DNA of 64,000 nt, from NCBI RefSeq assembly GCF_019602855.1, contig NZ_CP080767.1, positions 62,001 through 126,000 on the forward strand, in the 5' to 3' direction. A program made the position numbers and the translations under genes. The notes under the pieces were generated by a model. It ran no database searches. It saw only the letters and a program-made list of their open reading frames with translations, and was not told the origin of the DNA. How positions within the stretch are numbered: the stretch's first letter is position 1; each line of letters begins with the position of its first letter. The DNA comes from Cupriavidus pinatubonensis (GTDB lineage: Bacteria > Pseudomonadota > Gammaproteobacteria > Burkholderiales > Burkholderiaceae). This document shows, in pieces, positions 51,867-60,550 of this stretch.

Positions 51867-52517
51867 ATGACTTCCTGTACCGTCCACCGTCTTGCCGAAC
51901 AGGCGCTGCTTTGCAGCGCGCCGCCGCCGGCCTCGCTTGAGGTCCAGCGCCGCATCTGGGCCATGGCAGCGCGCGCCGAAAACTGGCACGGCGTGGTCGA
52001 TGTCGTGCCCGGCATGAACAACCTGACGGTGATCTTCGACGGCGCGGCCGATGTCGCGGCGCTGGAGCGCAACCTGAAGCTCGCCTGGGCTTCTGGCGAG
52101 GCGCACAACGCGACAGGGCGGCTCGTGGAGATTCCGGTTCGCTACGGCGGCGAGCATGGGCCCGACCTGGCCGATGTGGCCGCGCATACGGGGCTGAGCG
52201 CGCAGGAAGTCGTGCGCCGTCACAGCGCTGGCGAGTACGTGGTGTATTTCCTCGGCTTCCAGCCCGGCTTTGCGTACATGGGTGGACTCGCACCGGAGCT
52301 CGCCACGCCACGGCGGCGCGAGCCGCGGCTCGCGGTGCCGGCAGGTTCGGTCGGCATTGGCGGCGAGCAGACGGGCATCTATCCGGCCGTCGCGCCGGGC
52401 GGCTGGCAACTGATCGGGCGTACCGATGCCGCGCTGTTCGTGGCCGACCGCGATCCGCCTTCCTTGTTCGCCCCCGGCGACACGGTGCGCTTTATTGCCG
52501 AGGAGGTCATCGCGTGA
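51867..52517 (+). CDS. pxpB: 5-oxoprolinase subunit PxpB (KipI family)
   Basis: 216-aa subunit of the ATP-dependent prokaryotic 5-oxoprolinase, which opens pyroglutamate to glutamate. The KipI/allophanate-hydrolase subunit 1 signature FLGFQPGFAYMGGL is present, with RREPRLAVPAGSVGIGGEQT (the second family motif) and TGIYPAVAPGGWQLIGRT. First gene of the operon; its stop overlaps the GTG of pxpC by 4 bases. Confidence 0.94.
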   Translation: MTSCTVHRLAEQALLCSAPPPASLEVQRRIWAMAARAENWHGVVDVVPGMNNLTVIFDGAADVAALERNLKLAWASGEAHNATGRLVEIPVRYGGEHGPDLADVAAHTGLSAQEVVRRHSAGEYVVYFLGFQPGFAYMGGLAPELATPRRREPRLAVPAGSVGIGGEQTGIYPAVAPGGWQLIGRTDAALFVADRDPPSLFAPGDTVRFIAEEVIA

Positions 52518-53533
52518 TCGAGATCATCCGACCGGGTGCGCTGGCTTCCGTACAAGACCTCGGCCGCACCGGCTTTCGCCGCTTCGGCGTCGGACGCTCC
52601 GGCGCCATGGACCCGCTGGCGCTGACCATCGGCAACCGGCTGCTCGGCAATGCGCCGGGCAGCGCCGCCATTGAATTCACGCTCGGCCGCGCGGCCGTGC
52701 GTTTTCATGAAGACCTGCGCGTGGCGCTGACCGGCGCCGAGTGCAATGCCAACCTCGACGGCGTGCCGGTGTGGTCGTGGCATGCCTTCGACGTCCGCCG
52801 CGGCGAGACGCTGACGCTCCCCCCGACGCGCGGGGGCACGCGCGTCTACCTGTGCGTGGCTGGCGGCATCGACGTGGAGCCCGTGATGGGCTCGCGCAGC
52901 ACCGACCTGAAGGCTGGCTTCGGCGGGTTTGCAGGTCGCGCGCTGCACGACGGCGATCGCCTTGCCGCGGCACGCCCCGGCCTGGCCGCCAGCTCGGACT
53001 GGCTCGGCGTGCAGGCTCCGGCGTGGGCGCTGCGGTGCACCGATTCCGGCAATGCTGTACCGATCCGTCTGCTGCCCGGCCCCGAGTACGACGATTTCGA
53101 ACCCGCCGCGCAGGCTGCGCTGTGGGAGTCCGAGTGGATCATCACGCCGAACAGCAACCGCATGGGCCTGCGCCTGCAGGGGCCTGCGCTTGCACGCAGG
53201 GCCGACCGCAGCGCTGACCTGCTTTCGCACGGCGTGGTGCCGGGCGTGATCCAGGTGCCGCCGGGCGGTCAGCCCATCGCGTTGATGGCCGATGCGCAGA
53301 CCACCGGCGGCTACCCGAAGATCGGCGTCGTGATCGGCGCCGACCTGTGGCGCCTGGCGCAGGTGCCGCTCGGCGCGCCGGTACGTTTCGTGCGCGTCAC
53401 GCTGGAAGAAGCCACCAATGCACAGGCAGCCGTGGACCGCTACCTGCGCCAGATTGACCAGGCCCTGCAATGGCAGGGCGATGGCATGACCATTGCCGCG
53501 CGCCGCCGCACCGGCTCGCGCGCCGCAGCCTGA
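52514..53533 (+). CDS. pxpC: 5-oxoprolinase subunit PxpC (KipA family)
   Basis: 339-aa biotin-dependent-carboxyltransferase-like subunit of 5-oxoprolinase. Hallmarks: SVQDLGRTGFRRFGVGRSGA near the N terminus, RVYLCVAGGID, and SNRMGLRLQGP with QTTGGYPKIGVVIGADLWRL. GTG start with AGGAGG 7 bases upstream and GTGA overlap with pxpB, so the two subunits are coupled. pxpA follows after 12 bases. Confidence 0.94.
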   Translation: MIEIIRPGALASVQDLGRTGFRRFGVGRSGAMDPLALTIGNRLLGNAPGSAAIEFTLGRAAVRFHEDLRVALTGAECNANLDGVPVWSWHAFDVRRGETLTLPPTRGGTRVYLCVAGGIDVEPVMGSRSTDLKAGFGGFAGRALHDGDRLAAARPGLAASSDWLGVQAPAWALRCTDSGNAVPIRLLPGPEYDDFEPAAQAALWESEWIITPNSNRMGLRLQGPALARRADRSADLLSHGVVPGVIQVPPGGQPIALMADAQTTGGYPKIGVVIGADLWRLAQVPLGAPVRFVRVTLEEATNAQAAVDRYLRQIDQALQWQGDGMTIAARRRTGSRAAA

Positions 53534-53545
53534 AGGAGAAACGCA

Positions 53546-54286
53546 ATGCAGATCGATTTGAACGCCGACCTTGGTGAAGGCTGCGGCAATGACGAGGCGC
53601 TGCTCGCGCTGATCAGCTCCGCCAACGTAGCGTGCGGCTGGCACGCCGGCGATGCCGCCACCATGCTGCAGACCGTGAAGTGGGCAATCGAAAAGGGCGT
53701 CGCCATCGGCGCGCACCCGAGCTTCCCGGACCGCGAGAACTTCGGCCGCACCGAGATGCAGCGCGACCCCGAAGCCGTCTACGCCGATGTGCTCTATCAG
53801 ATCGGCGCGCTTGCGGCGATGGTACGTGCGCAAGGCGGCCAACTGCACCACGTGAAGCCGCACGGCGCGCTCTACAACCAGGCGGCGCGCGATCCCGCGC
53901 TGGCCGAGGCCATCGTGCGCGCCGTACGCGATTTCGATTCCGACCTCATCTTCTTCGGCTTGGCCGGCAGCAAGATGATCGACGTGGCGCGCAAGGCCGG
54001 CCTGCGCGTCAAGGAAGAAGTCTTTGCCGACCGCGGCTACAACGCCGACGGCTCGCTCGTCAAACGCGGCACGCCCGGCGCGCTGCACGAAGATGAGGAA
54101 GTCGCCCTGAACCAGACGCTGACCATGGTGCGCGAGCAACGCGTGCGCGCCATCGACGGCAACTGGGTACCGATCCGCGCTGAAACCGTGTGCCTGCACG
54201 GCGACGGTGACCATGCGCTTGCCTTTGCGCGCCGCATCCGCGAGCGGCTCGGCGCCGAAGGCATTGCAGTCCGCGCCGGCGCATAG
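53546..54286 (+). CDS. pxpA: 5-oxoprolinase subunit PxpA (LamB/YcsF family)
   Basis: 246-aa catalytic subunit. The family start [20 protein letters not shown] is intact, and [16 protein letters not shown] and [16 protein letters not shown] carry the conserved His/Asp residues. GAAGGAG lies before the ATG. Together with PxpB and PxpC it makes a complete 5-oxoprolinase. Confidence 0.95.
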   Translation: MQIDLNADLGEGCGNDEALLALISSANVACGWHAGDAATMLQTVKWAIEKGVAIGAHPSFPDRENFGRTEMQRDPEAVYADVLYQIGALAAMVRAQGGQLHHVKPHGALYNQAARDPALAEAIVRAVRDFDSDLIFFGLAGSKMIDVARKAGLRVKEEVFADRGYNADGSLVKRGTPGALHEDEEVALNQTLTMVREQRVRAIDGNWVPIRAETVCLHGDGDHALAFARRIRERLGAEGIAVRAGA

Positions 54287-54387
54287 GGCCACCAGCCCTG
54301 TGCGCGGCATGTCCCGCGGCTTTCGCCGTCGTGCCGTCTGACGGCTGAAGGCCGCACGCCTCCATCACACTCTCTCTGGTGTCTCTT

Positions 54388-55119
54388 ATGGAACAGGCAG
54401 TCAACCTCTGGCCCCTCATCGGGGTCGGCGTCATCATCATCGGCTTCGTGCTGCGCTTCAATCCCATGCTGGTGGTGGCGCTGGCCGCCATTGCCACGGG
54501 CCTGGCGGCGTCGATGCCCGTGATGCAGATCTTCACCGCGATCGGCACCGCCTTCGTCAAGGCGCGCAACCTGCCGCTGATCATTTTGCTGCCGCTGGCG
54601 GTCATTGGCCTGCTCGAGCGGCACGGCCTGCGCGAGCATGCGCAAGCGTGGATCGCACGTATCGCATCGGCCACCGTCGGCCGCTTGCTGATCGTCTATC
54701 TCGGCGTGCGCGAGCTGACCGCTGCGGTTGGCCTGACCAGCCTTGGCGGCCATCCGCAGATGGTGCGACCGCTGCTGGCGCCGATGGCGGAAGGCGCAGC
54801 GGAGAACCGCTTTGGCCATCTGCCAGAACCGATCCGCCAGCGAGTACTGGCGTTCTGCGCGGCTACCGACAACGTCGGCCTGTTCTTCGGCGAGGACATC
54901 TTCGTAGCGTTCGGCGCCATCGCGCTGATGCATACGTTCCTGCTGTCGTCGAACATCGACGTGGAGCCGCTGCATATCGCTGTGTGGGGCATCCCGACCG
55001 CGATCTGCGCGTTCCTGATCCACGCGGTGCGCCTGAGGCGCCTGGACGGCTGGCTCGAGCGCGAGCTCGGTGGCAAGGCCGCCGCTGCCAATGTCGCGGC
55101 CACCAAGAGCGGGGAGTAA
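54388..55119 (+). CDS. DUF969 family membrane protein
   Basis: 243-aa polytopic inner-membrane protein with about six hydrophobic segments (LWPLIGVGVIIIGFVLRF, ARNLPLIILLPLAVIGLLER). DUF969 and DUF979 genes pair beside pyroglutamate genes in many bacteria and are thought, not shown here, to form a transporter. ATG 54388 preferred to GTG 54379. Three bases separate it from the DUF979 gene. Confidence 0.85.
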   Translation: MEQAVNLWPLIGVGVIIIGFVLRFNPMLVVALAAIATGLAASMPVMQIFTAIGTAFVKARNLPLIILLPLAVIGLLERHGLREHAQAWIARIASATVGRLLIVYLGVRELTAAVGLTSLGGHPQMVRPLLAPMAEGAAENRFGHLPEPIRQRVLAFCAATDNVGLFFGEDIFVAFGAIALMHTFLLSSNIDVEPLHIAVWGIPTAICAFLIHAVRLRRLDGWLERELGGKAAAANVAATKSGE

Positions 55120-55122
55120 GCC

Positions 55123-56073
55123 ATGATCGTTTCCATCGAGTACCTGTACTGGCTGGCGGGCCTGGTCCTTGCCATCACCGCGCTGCTGACCTTTGCCGAC
55201 CGCGAGCATCCGCGCCGCTTCAGCACGGGCCTGTTCTGGCTGCTGTACGCCATCGTCTTCCTGATCGGTGACCGTCTGCCGCCCGCGGCAGTGGGCATCG
55301 GCGCGGTGGTCATGGCGCTGATCGCCGGTTTCGGCGGCGTCGGCCACGGCAAGCACGACACGCTGCCCGAAGAAGAACGCCGCGCCAGCGCGCGCCGTCT
55401 CGGCAACAAGCTGTTCATACCGGCGCTGCTGATCCCGGTGGTCACCGTGATCGGTACTGTGCTGTTCAAGGACGTGAAGATCGCCGGCATTCCGCTGCTC
55501 GACCCGAAGAACGTGACCTTCGTCTCGCTTGGCATCGGCTGCCTGATCTCGCTGGGCGTGGTGTGCTGGCTCACGCGCGACACCGTGGCGCAAGGCGTGC
55601 GCGAATCGCGCCGGCTCACGGAATCGCTCGGCTGGGCGCTGGTGCTGCCGCAGATGCTGGCGATGCTGGGCCTGGTGTTCGCCGACGCCGGCGTGGGCAA
55701 GGCCGTGGCGCACCTGACCACCGCCTACATCAACATGGACTACAAGCTGGTCGCCGTGACGGTGTACTGCGTCGGCATGGCGCTGTTCACAGTGATCATG
55801 GGCAACGGCTTCGCCGCGTTCCCGGTCATGACGGGCGGTGTCGGCGTGCCGATCCTGGTCGGCATGTTCCACGGCAACCCGGCGGTGATGGCGGCTATCG
55901 GCATGTTCTCGGGCTACTGCGGTACGCTGATGACGCCGATGGCGGCGAACTTCAACATCGTGCCAGCGGCGCTGCTCGAACTTGAAGACAAGAACGCCGT
56001 GATTCGCGCGCAGGTGCCGACCGCACTGGCGATCCTCGTCGCGAATATCGCGCTGCTGTATTTCCTGATGTAA
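55123..56073 (+). CDS. DUF979 family membrane protein
   Basis: 316-aa polytopic inner-membrane protein with about nine hydrophobic segments. Conserved region FPVMTGGVGVPILVGMFHGN and SGYCGTLMTPMAANFNIVPA resembles permease cores. Partner of the DUF969 protein, 3 bases upstream; pcp lies 15 bases downstream. Probable pyroglutamate or pyroglutamyl-peptide permease, by context. Confidence 0.85.
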   Translation: MIVSIEYLYWLAGLVLAITALLTFADREHPRRFSTGLFWLLYAIVFLIGDRLPPAAVGIGAVVMALIAGFGGVGHGKHDTLPEEERRASARRLGNKLFIPALLIPVVTVIGTVLFKDVKIAGIPLLDPKNVTFVSLGIGCLISLGVVCWLTRDTVAQGVRESRRLTESLGWALVLPQMLAMLGLVFADAGVGKAVAHLTTAYINMDYKLVAVTVYCVGMALFTVIMGNGFAAFPVMTGGVGVPILVGMFHGNPAVMAAIGMFSGYCGTLMTPMAANFNIVPAALLELEDKNAVIRAQVPTALAILVANIALLYFLM

Positions 56074-56088
56074 GCGAGGAGAGTTGCC

Positions 56089-56739
56089 ATGCGCACCGTT
56101 TTGCTGACCGGTTTCGAACCGTTCGAGAACGAGCCGATCAATCCGTCGTGGGAGGCGGTACGCGCGCTCGACGGCGAACGCATCGGCGATGCCGTCGTCG
56201 TCGCGCGCCAGTTGCCGTGTGTGTTTGGTGCGGCGATCGATGGCATGGCCGCGCTGCTGCGCGAGTTGAAGCCCGCCATCGCCATAGCGGTCGGGCAGGC
56301 GGGCGGCCGCACCGAGATGTCGGTCGAGCGCGTCGCGATCAATGTCGACGATGCGCGCATTGCCGACAATGCGGGCGCGCAACCCATCGATACCGTGATC
56401 GCCGCGAAAGGCCCGGCCGCATATTTCTCCACGCTGCCGATCAAGGCAATCGTGCGCGATATGCGTGCAGCGGGTGTCCCCGCCGCCGTGTCGCAGACGG
56501 CGGGGACGTTCGTCTGCAACCATGTGTTCTACGGGCTGATGCACGCACTGGCCACGCCGGCAGGCGAGGGCGTGCGTGGCGGCTTCATCCACATTCCCTA
56601 TCTGCCGGAGCAGGCCGCGCGCCATCCAGGAGAGGCCAGCATGTCGCTGGAGTCGATGGTTCGCGGCATTCGGCAGGCTATCGCGACTACGCTGGCGACG
56701 GAGGTAGACGTGCGCGAGCAGGGCGGTCAGTTGCACTGA
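56089..56739 (+). CDS. pcp: Pyroglutamyl-peptidase I
   Basis: 216-aa C15 cysteine peptidase that releases N-terminal pyroglutamate from peptides. Triad E80 ([13 protein letters not shown]), C143 ([16 protein letters not shown]) and H168 ([12 protein letters not shown]). Starts [17 protein letters not shown], the family signature. GAGGAG precedes the ATG. Last gene of the pxp operon: it supplies the free 5-oxoproline used by PxpABC. Confidence 0.96.
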   Translation: MRTVLLTGFEPFENEPINPSWEAVRALDGERIGDAVVVARQLPCVFGAAIDGMAALLRELKPAIAIAVGQAGGRTEMSVERVAINVDDARIADNAGAQPIDTVIAAKGPAAYFSTLPIKAIVRDMRAAGVPAAVSQTAGTFVCNHVFYGLMHALATPAGEGVRGGFIHIPYLPEQAARHPGEASMSLESMVRGIRQAIATTLATEVDVREQGGQLH

Positions 56740-56768
56740 GCGAAGTATTCCGACACCACCGGGTTTGT

Positions 56769-56794
56769 CCCCTCTCCCGCTTGCGGGAGAGGGG
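56769..56794. repeat. CCCCTCTCCCGC hairpin, REP-like intergenic element and terminator
   Basis: Perfect 12-base arms CCCCTCTCCCGC (56769-56780) and GCGGGAGAGGGG (56783-56794), effective loop CTTG. This element is common between convergent genes in high-GC proteobacteria, from memory. It lies between the convergent pcp and vanZ-like genes and may act as bidirectional terminator, though it has no U-tract. Confidence 0.55.
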
Positions 56795-56851
56795 CCGGGG
56801 GCCGGAGCGTGCACGAAGTGATCGACTTCGCTACGGGCCGCGGTATCAGGC

Positions 56852-58102
56852 TCACACCACCTCCTTCTCCCTCTTCCCAGCCTCCCTCCGCGCCGCGGCC
56901 GCCTTGCGCCGCTCATGCCGCTTCAGGCTCACCTGCTCAAACCGCCACATCACATAGCAGAACGCCAGGAACGGCCACAGCCACCCCAACCACTGCGCCA
57001 GGCTGTTGAAATGCACAAACCGCCCCATGCGCCAGCCTTGCTCGGAGATCCACGCATACGGATTCGACGGCAGCACATTGGTGAGCACGACCAGCGTGAT
57101 CAGTGCCGCCATGGCCAGCACCGCGCGCAGCCAGCGCGGCACGTATAGCAACAGCGCCAGCGCGAGCGAGCTGGTCAGCAGCGCGAAGCGGCCGCCTTCG
57201 GACAGCCAGATGAAAGCGTTGCCATCGGGAAACTGCAGTTCGGCTACCGCAGCCTTCAGCAGCAGCGCCGCGGCGAGCAAGCCGGCGAGAATGCGTAGCA
57301 TCGGCGCGTGCCGCCGCATCGAGATCGATGCGAACAGTCCCGTGCCGAGCCAGCTGCTCGCCGTTACGAGCGTTTCGAGCAACTGCTGGCTCTGCATGTC
57401 GTCCGGTCGCAGGCCGATGCTTTCCTGCCACGCGGGCAGATCCGGCACTAGCATCTGCAGCACCTGCATCGGCCATGAGTCCGGGTCGGTCAGCCATTCG
57501 CGCACGATGCCGCCCATGCCGAACAGGTGTTCCTGCGGGAATATCTGCGCGAACGGCCACAGCATCAGCAGGATGATGGCGAAACTTGCGTGCGGCTCGA
57601 ACCACGCGGTGCGCAACTGCGTGAGCGTGCCGCGGTCGATCAGCGCGGAGGTAAATGGCGCGACCACGGCGCCGCCTAGCAGTGCACCCAGTGCGTTGGT
57701 GATGAGGTCGATGTTCGACGAGATGCGGCTCGGCAGCCAGGTCTGCAGCGCCTCCATGCAGCCGGAGAGCAGGGCGCCCGCGACCAGTGCGATCAGCGTG
57801 GCGCGCGCGCCCGATATGCGCGGATGCAGTGCGAGCACGACCAGCGCGCCGAACGGACAGTAGCCGAGCACATTGGTCAGCAGATCGAACTCGGTGATGT
57901 AGCGCGGCTTGGGCGCGGTCAGGAATGCAAACGGCGAGACGCCGTTATCGACCCAGCCGGTGAACGGGTACAGGCTGGCGTAGACCACCAGCAGCGTGAA
58001 GCACACCACACCCACGCGCGCGAGCGGCGAGTACTTGGGCTCGACCGCCTCAGGCAGTGGCGCCTGCGGCGGCATGGCGGGCGGCGTGGGGGCCGGCACC
58101 AT
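56852..58102 (-). CDS. VanZ-family membrane protein
   Basis: 416-aa polytopic inner-membrane protein. The N-terminal half is a VanZ-like domain (LTNVLGYCPFGALVVLALHPR, LPSRISSNIDLITNALGALLGG); the C-terminal half has further TM helices and ends in a basic tail rich in Arg/Lys. VanZ proteins occur with envelope genes and confer teicoplanin tolerance in some Gram-positives, but here the role is unknown. It lies 12 bases after the PqiC-type lipoprotein gene and ends that operon. Confidence 0.85.
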   Translation of the reverse strand: MVPAPTPPAMPPQAPLPEAVEPKYSPLARVGVVCFTLLVVYASLYPFTGWVDNGVSPFAFLTAPKPRYITEFDLLTNVLGYCPFGALVVLALHPRISGARATLIALVAGALLSGCMEALQTWLPSRISSNIDLITNALGALLGGAVVAPFTSALIDRGTLTQLRTAWFEPHASFAIILLMLWPFAQIFPQEHLFGMGGIVREWLTDPDSWPMQVLQMLVPDLPAWQESIGLRPDDMQSQQLLETLVTASSWLGTGLFASISMRRHAPMLRILAGLLAAALLLKAAVAELQFPDGNAFIWLSEGGRFALLTSSLALALLLYVPRWLRAVLAMAALITLVVLTNVLPSNPYAWISEQGWRMGRFVHFNSLAQWLGWLWPFLAFCYVMWRFEQVSLKRHERRKAAAARREAGKREKEVV

Positions 58103-58114
58103 GGCGTTGCTTCC

Positions 58115-58741
58115 TTACTTGCCCTGCAAGGGCAGCCCGGCCGCCCACGCCAGCATGTCGGCAATGACCTTGTCGGTCGCGTCCGCCAGTGCCTTGACGC
58201 CGCCCGAGCCGTCGGCGCTCGGTGCCGGTTCGCGCGCGGTGAAGGTCTGCTGGCCGATCATGCCGTGCTGGTACACGGTGGCGCGCACGCGCACCACGCC
58301 GCGGCTGTCCGTCGCGCTGTCGAACACCTGCTCGAATTCAAGCATGTCGACCTTGAGCGCGGGGACCGAGGTGTCGCCAAACCAGGTCAGCGCGCCGCGC
58401 GCGGCCACGGCTTCGCGCAGGCGGCCGTCGAACAGCTGCGTGGGCGGGATGACCCAGCGCTGCGTCGCATAGGACTGCATCCGCTGGGCCTGCGAATACT
58501 GCAGGCGGTAGTACAGCGCATTGCTTTCCATCCACGTCGGGCCGTCGGTCTGCGCGATGCGGAGCTTGGGCAGCGTGCCGGCTGCCGCTTGCGTGGACAG
58601 CGGCGGGCCCAGGTCATAGGTGGTGACGGGCGCTGAGGCGCGTGTGAGCGAGCAGCCCGGCAGCGCGGACACGATGGCCAGCGCGGCGAGCAGGGTCCTG
58701 GCGGCGCGGCGGGCGGTGGGCAGGTCTGGTGTCGATGTCAC
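58115..58741 (-). CDS. ABC-type transport auxiliary lipoprotein, PqiC/ABC_trans_aux family
   Basis: 208-aa outer-membrane-anchored lipoprotein. Lipobox LPGC with lipidated C30 after a hydrophobic stretch; the mature ABC_trans_aux domain has TYDLGPP, ALYYRLQYSQAQRMQSYATQ cut as LYYRLQYSQAQRMQSYA, and VDMLEFEQVFDS. PqiC-like proteins pair with MCE proteins to bridge to the outer membrane. Fourth gene of the MCE operon, 34 bases after the MlaD-like gene. Confidence 0.88.
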   Translation of the reverse strand: MTSTPDLPTARRAARTLLAALAIVSALPGCSLTRASAPVTTYDLGPPLSTQAAAGTLPKLRIAQTDGPTWMESNALYYRLQYSQAQRMQSYATQRWVIPPTQLFDGRLREAVAARGALTWFGDTSVPALKVDMLEFEQVFDSATDSRGVVRVRATVYQHGMIGQQTFTAREPAPSADGSGGVKALADATDKVIADMLAWAAGLPLQGK

Positions 58742-58775
58742 GGTTGGCCTCGGTGGGTCAGGGTGGGCATGGCGG

Positions 58776-59717
58776 TCACGGTGCGCTGAAGCCGGGCTCG
58801 CCCGGGCCAGGCACGGGCGTCGGCGAACCGAACAGCAGGCTGTTGGGGCTGTCGCTGAACTGTCCGGCGGCGCGGTCGAAGGTGCGCATGGTCTGTCGCG
58901 CGTCGCGCGCCAGGCCGTTGACCTGCGGCAGCGTTTCCTGGCTCAGCGTGCCGGCCGCGGACTGGATCGACGCGGCCGCGCCTTGGAGGTCGCGCCCGAC
59001 CGTATCGACGGTGCGCAGCACCGTGCCGTTCGGGTTGGACAATTCGTGCGTGAGCTTGCGTGTCGATTCCAGCGTTGCGTTGAGGTTTTCCGCGACCTTC
59101 GGCAGCCGCGCCGCGGCGGGCGCGAGCGAGTCGGAGAGTTTCGAGTAATCTTCGGCCGTCTTGTGGATCGAGCGAATGGCTGCCATCAGCTCGGCGCGGT
59201 TGCCGCCCTGGAACATGTCGTTGAGTGAGGTCATCATCGTTTCGACCTGCGTCAGCAGCGAATCGCCGCGCTTTTCCAGTTCCTCGAAAAATCCCGGGCG
59301 CATGGCGATGCGTGCCACGGCCTTGGGCGAGGTGTGCAGCGGCGGCGAGGCGCCGTTGCCTTCTTCCGCGGCGGTGTCGTCGAGCTGCACGTAAGCGATG
59401 CCGGTCACGCCCTGGAAGCCGAGCGTGGCATAGGTCGTGCGCGTGATCGGCGTGTCCTGGTTCACATTGACGCGCACGATGATCTGGCCCGGCACCTGCG
59501 GATCGAAACGAATCGACACCACCTTGCCCACCTCCAGGCCGCGGTACTTCACGTCTGCCTGCGGACCCAGGCCATTGACCGTCGAGCGCGTAACGAGGTC
59601 ATACGGCACGCGTACGGCGTGGTCGCTGCTGAACCAGAAAATCGCGAACAGCACCAGCACGGCCAGGCCGATCGTGAACACGCCGGCAAGGAACGCGTGT
59701 GACTTGTTTTCCATCAT
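58776..59717 (-). CDS. MlaD-family MCE protein
   Basis: 313-aa periplasmic lipid-shuttle component. One N-terminal TM helix (HAFLAGVFTIGLAVLVLFAI), a single MCE domain at about 38-120 (VNGLGPQADVKYRGLEVGKV, VTGIAYVQLDD), then a long helical region that may form a channel with other subunits, and a Pro-rich end. Start overlaps the ATPase stop by 4 bases. Confidence 0.92.
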   Translation of the reverse strand: MMENKSHAFLAGVFTIGLAVLVLFAIFWFSSDHAVRVPYDLVTRSTVNGLGPQADVKYRGLEVGKVVSIRFDPQVPGQIIVRVNVNQDTPITRTTYATLGFQGVTGIAYVQLDDTAAEEGNGASPPLHTSPKAVARIAMRPGFFEELEKRGDSLLTQVETMMTSLNDMFQGGNRAELMAAIRSIHKTAEDYSKLSDSLAPAAARLPKVAENLNATLESTRKLTHELSNPNGTVLRTVDTVGRDLQGAAASIQSAAGTLSQETLPQVNGLARDARQTMRTFDRAAGQFSDSPNSLLFGSPTPVPGPGEPGFSAP

Positions 59718-60550
59718 GCTTCTCCAGATTGCCCGTCGCCGCGGGCCTGGTGCAGGGCCTGCATCGCGCGCTGCGCTCGTTCGCCGAGGAAGTATTCGCG
59801 GATGAACGGGTGGTCCACCTTGACGACCTCCTCGATCGGCGCCGCGGCCAGCACCTTGTGGTCGGCGAGCACGGCCACGCGGTCGGACAGCGCCACCAGC
59901 GTGTCCAGGTCGTGCGTGATCATCACCACGGTCAGGCCGAGTTCGCGGCGCAGTTCGCGGATCAGCGCCACGTAGTCGTCGGACGCCATCGGATCGAGTC
60001 CGGCGGTTGGCTCGTCCAGGAACACCAGTTCCGGCTCCAGCGACAGCGCGCGTGCCAGTGCCACGCGCTTGGTCATGCCGCCCGAAAGATCGGCCGGCAT
60101 CTTGTCGGCGTCGCGCGCCGACAAGCCCACCATCTGCAGCTTGAGCAAGGCTGCCTGACAGATGAGATTGTCGGGAAGGGCGCGGAGTTCACGCAGCGGC
60201 AGTGCAATGTTGTCGATGACCGACAGCGCCGAGAACAGCGCGCCCCCCTGGAACTGCAATCCCCAGCGGTTGCGCAGCGCCTGCAGCTGCGAGGGCTTCA
60301 GGCGCGTCGGGTCTTCGCCGAAGATGCGGACCGACCCCGAGGTCGGCCGCTCCAGTCCGACGATCTGCCGCACCAGTACGGTCTTGCCGCTGCCCGAGCC
60401 ACCGACGATCGACAGCACTTCGCCGCGGTACACATCGAGGTTCACGCCGTCGTGCACCACGGCCTTGCCGTAGCGCTTGACGAGGTTGCGGACCTCGATG
60501 ATCGGCTCAGCCCGCTGCGCCAGTTCGGAGGTTGTCGTTGGCGCGTTCAC
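59714..60550 (-). CDS. ABC transporter ATP-binding protein, MlaF type
   Basis: 278-aa cytoplasmic ATPase of the MCE lipid transporter. Walker A GGSGSGKTVL, signature LSGGMTKRVALARAL, Walker B ELVFLDEPTAGLDP and H-loop MITHDLD are intact; PADLSGGM differs from the LSGGQ norm at the last residue, as usual for MlaF. Overlaps the permease gene by 4 bases and the MlaD gene by 4 bases. Confidence 0.94.
   Translation of the reverse strand: MNAPTTTSELAQRAEPIIEVRNLVKRYGKAVVHDGVNLDVYRGEVLSIVGGSGSGKTVLVRQIVGLERPTSGSVRIFGEDPTRLKPSQLQALRNRWGLQFQGGALFSALSVIDNIALPLRELRALPDNLICQAALLKLQMVGLSARDADKMPADLSGGMTKRVALARALSLEPELVFLDEPTAGLDPMASDDYVALIRELRRELGLTVVMITHDLDTLVALSDRVAVLADHKVLAAAPIEEVVKVDHPFIREYFLGERAQRAMQALHQARGDGQSGEA

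Noticed and set aside
54037..56916. 959-codon minus-strand open frame opposite the pxp/DUF969/DUF979/pcp genes
   Set aside because: Composition is His/Arg/Gln-rich as expected for a reverse shadow of GC-rich genes; the plus-strand genes have clear families and motifs.
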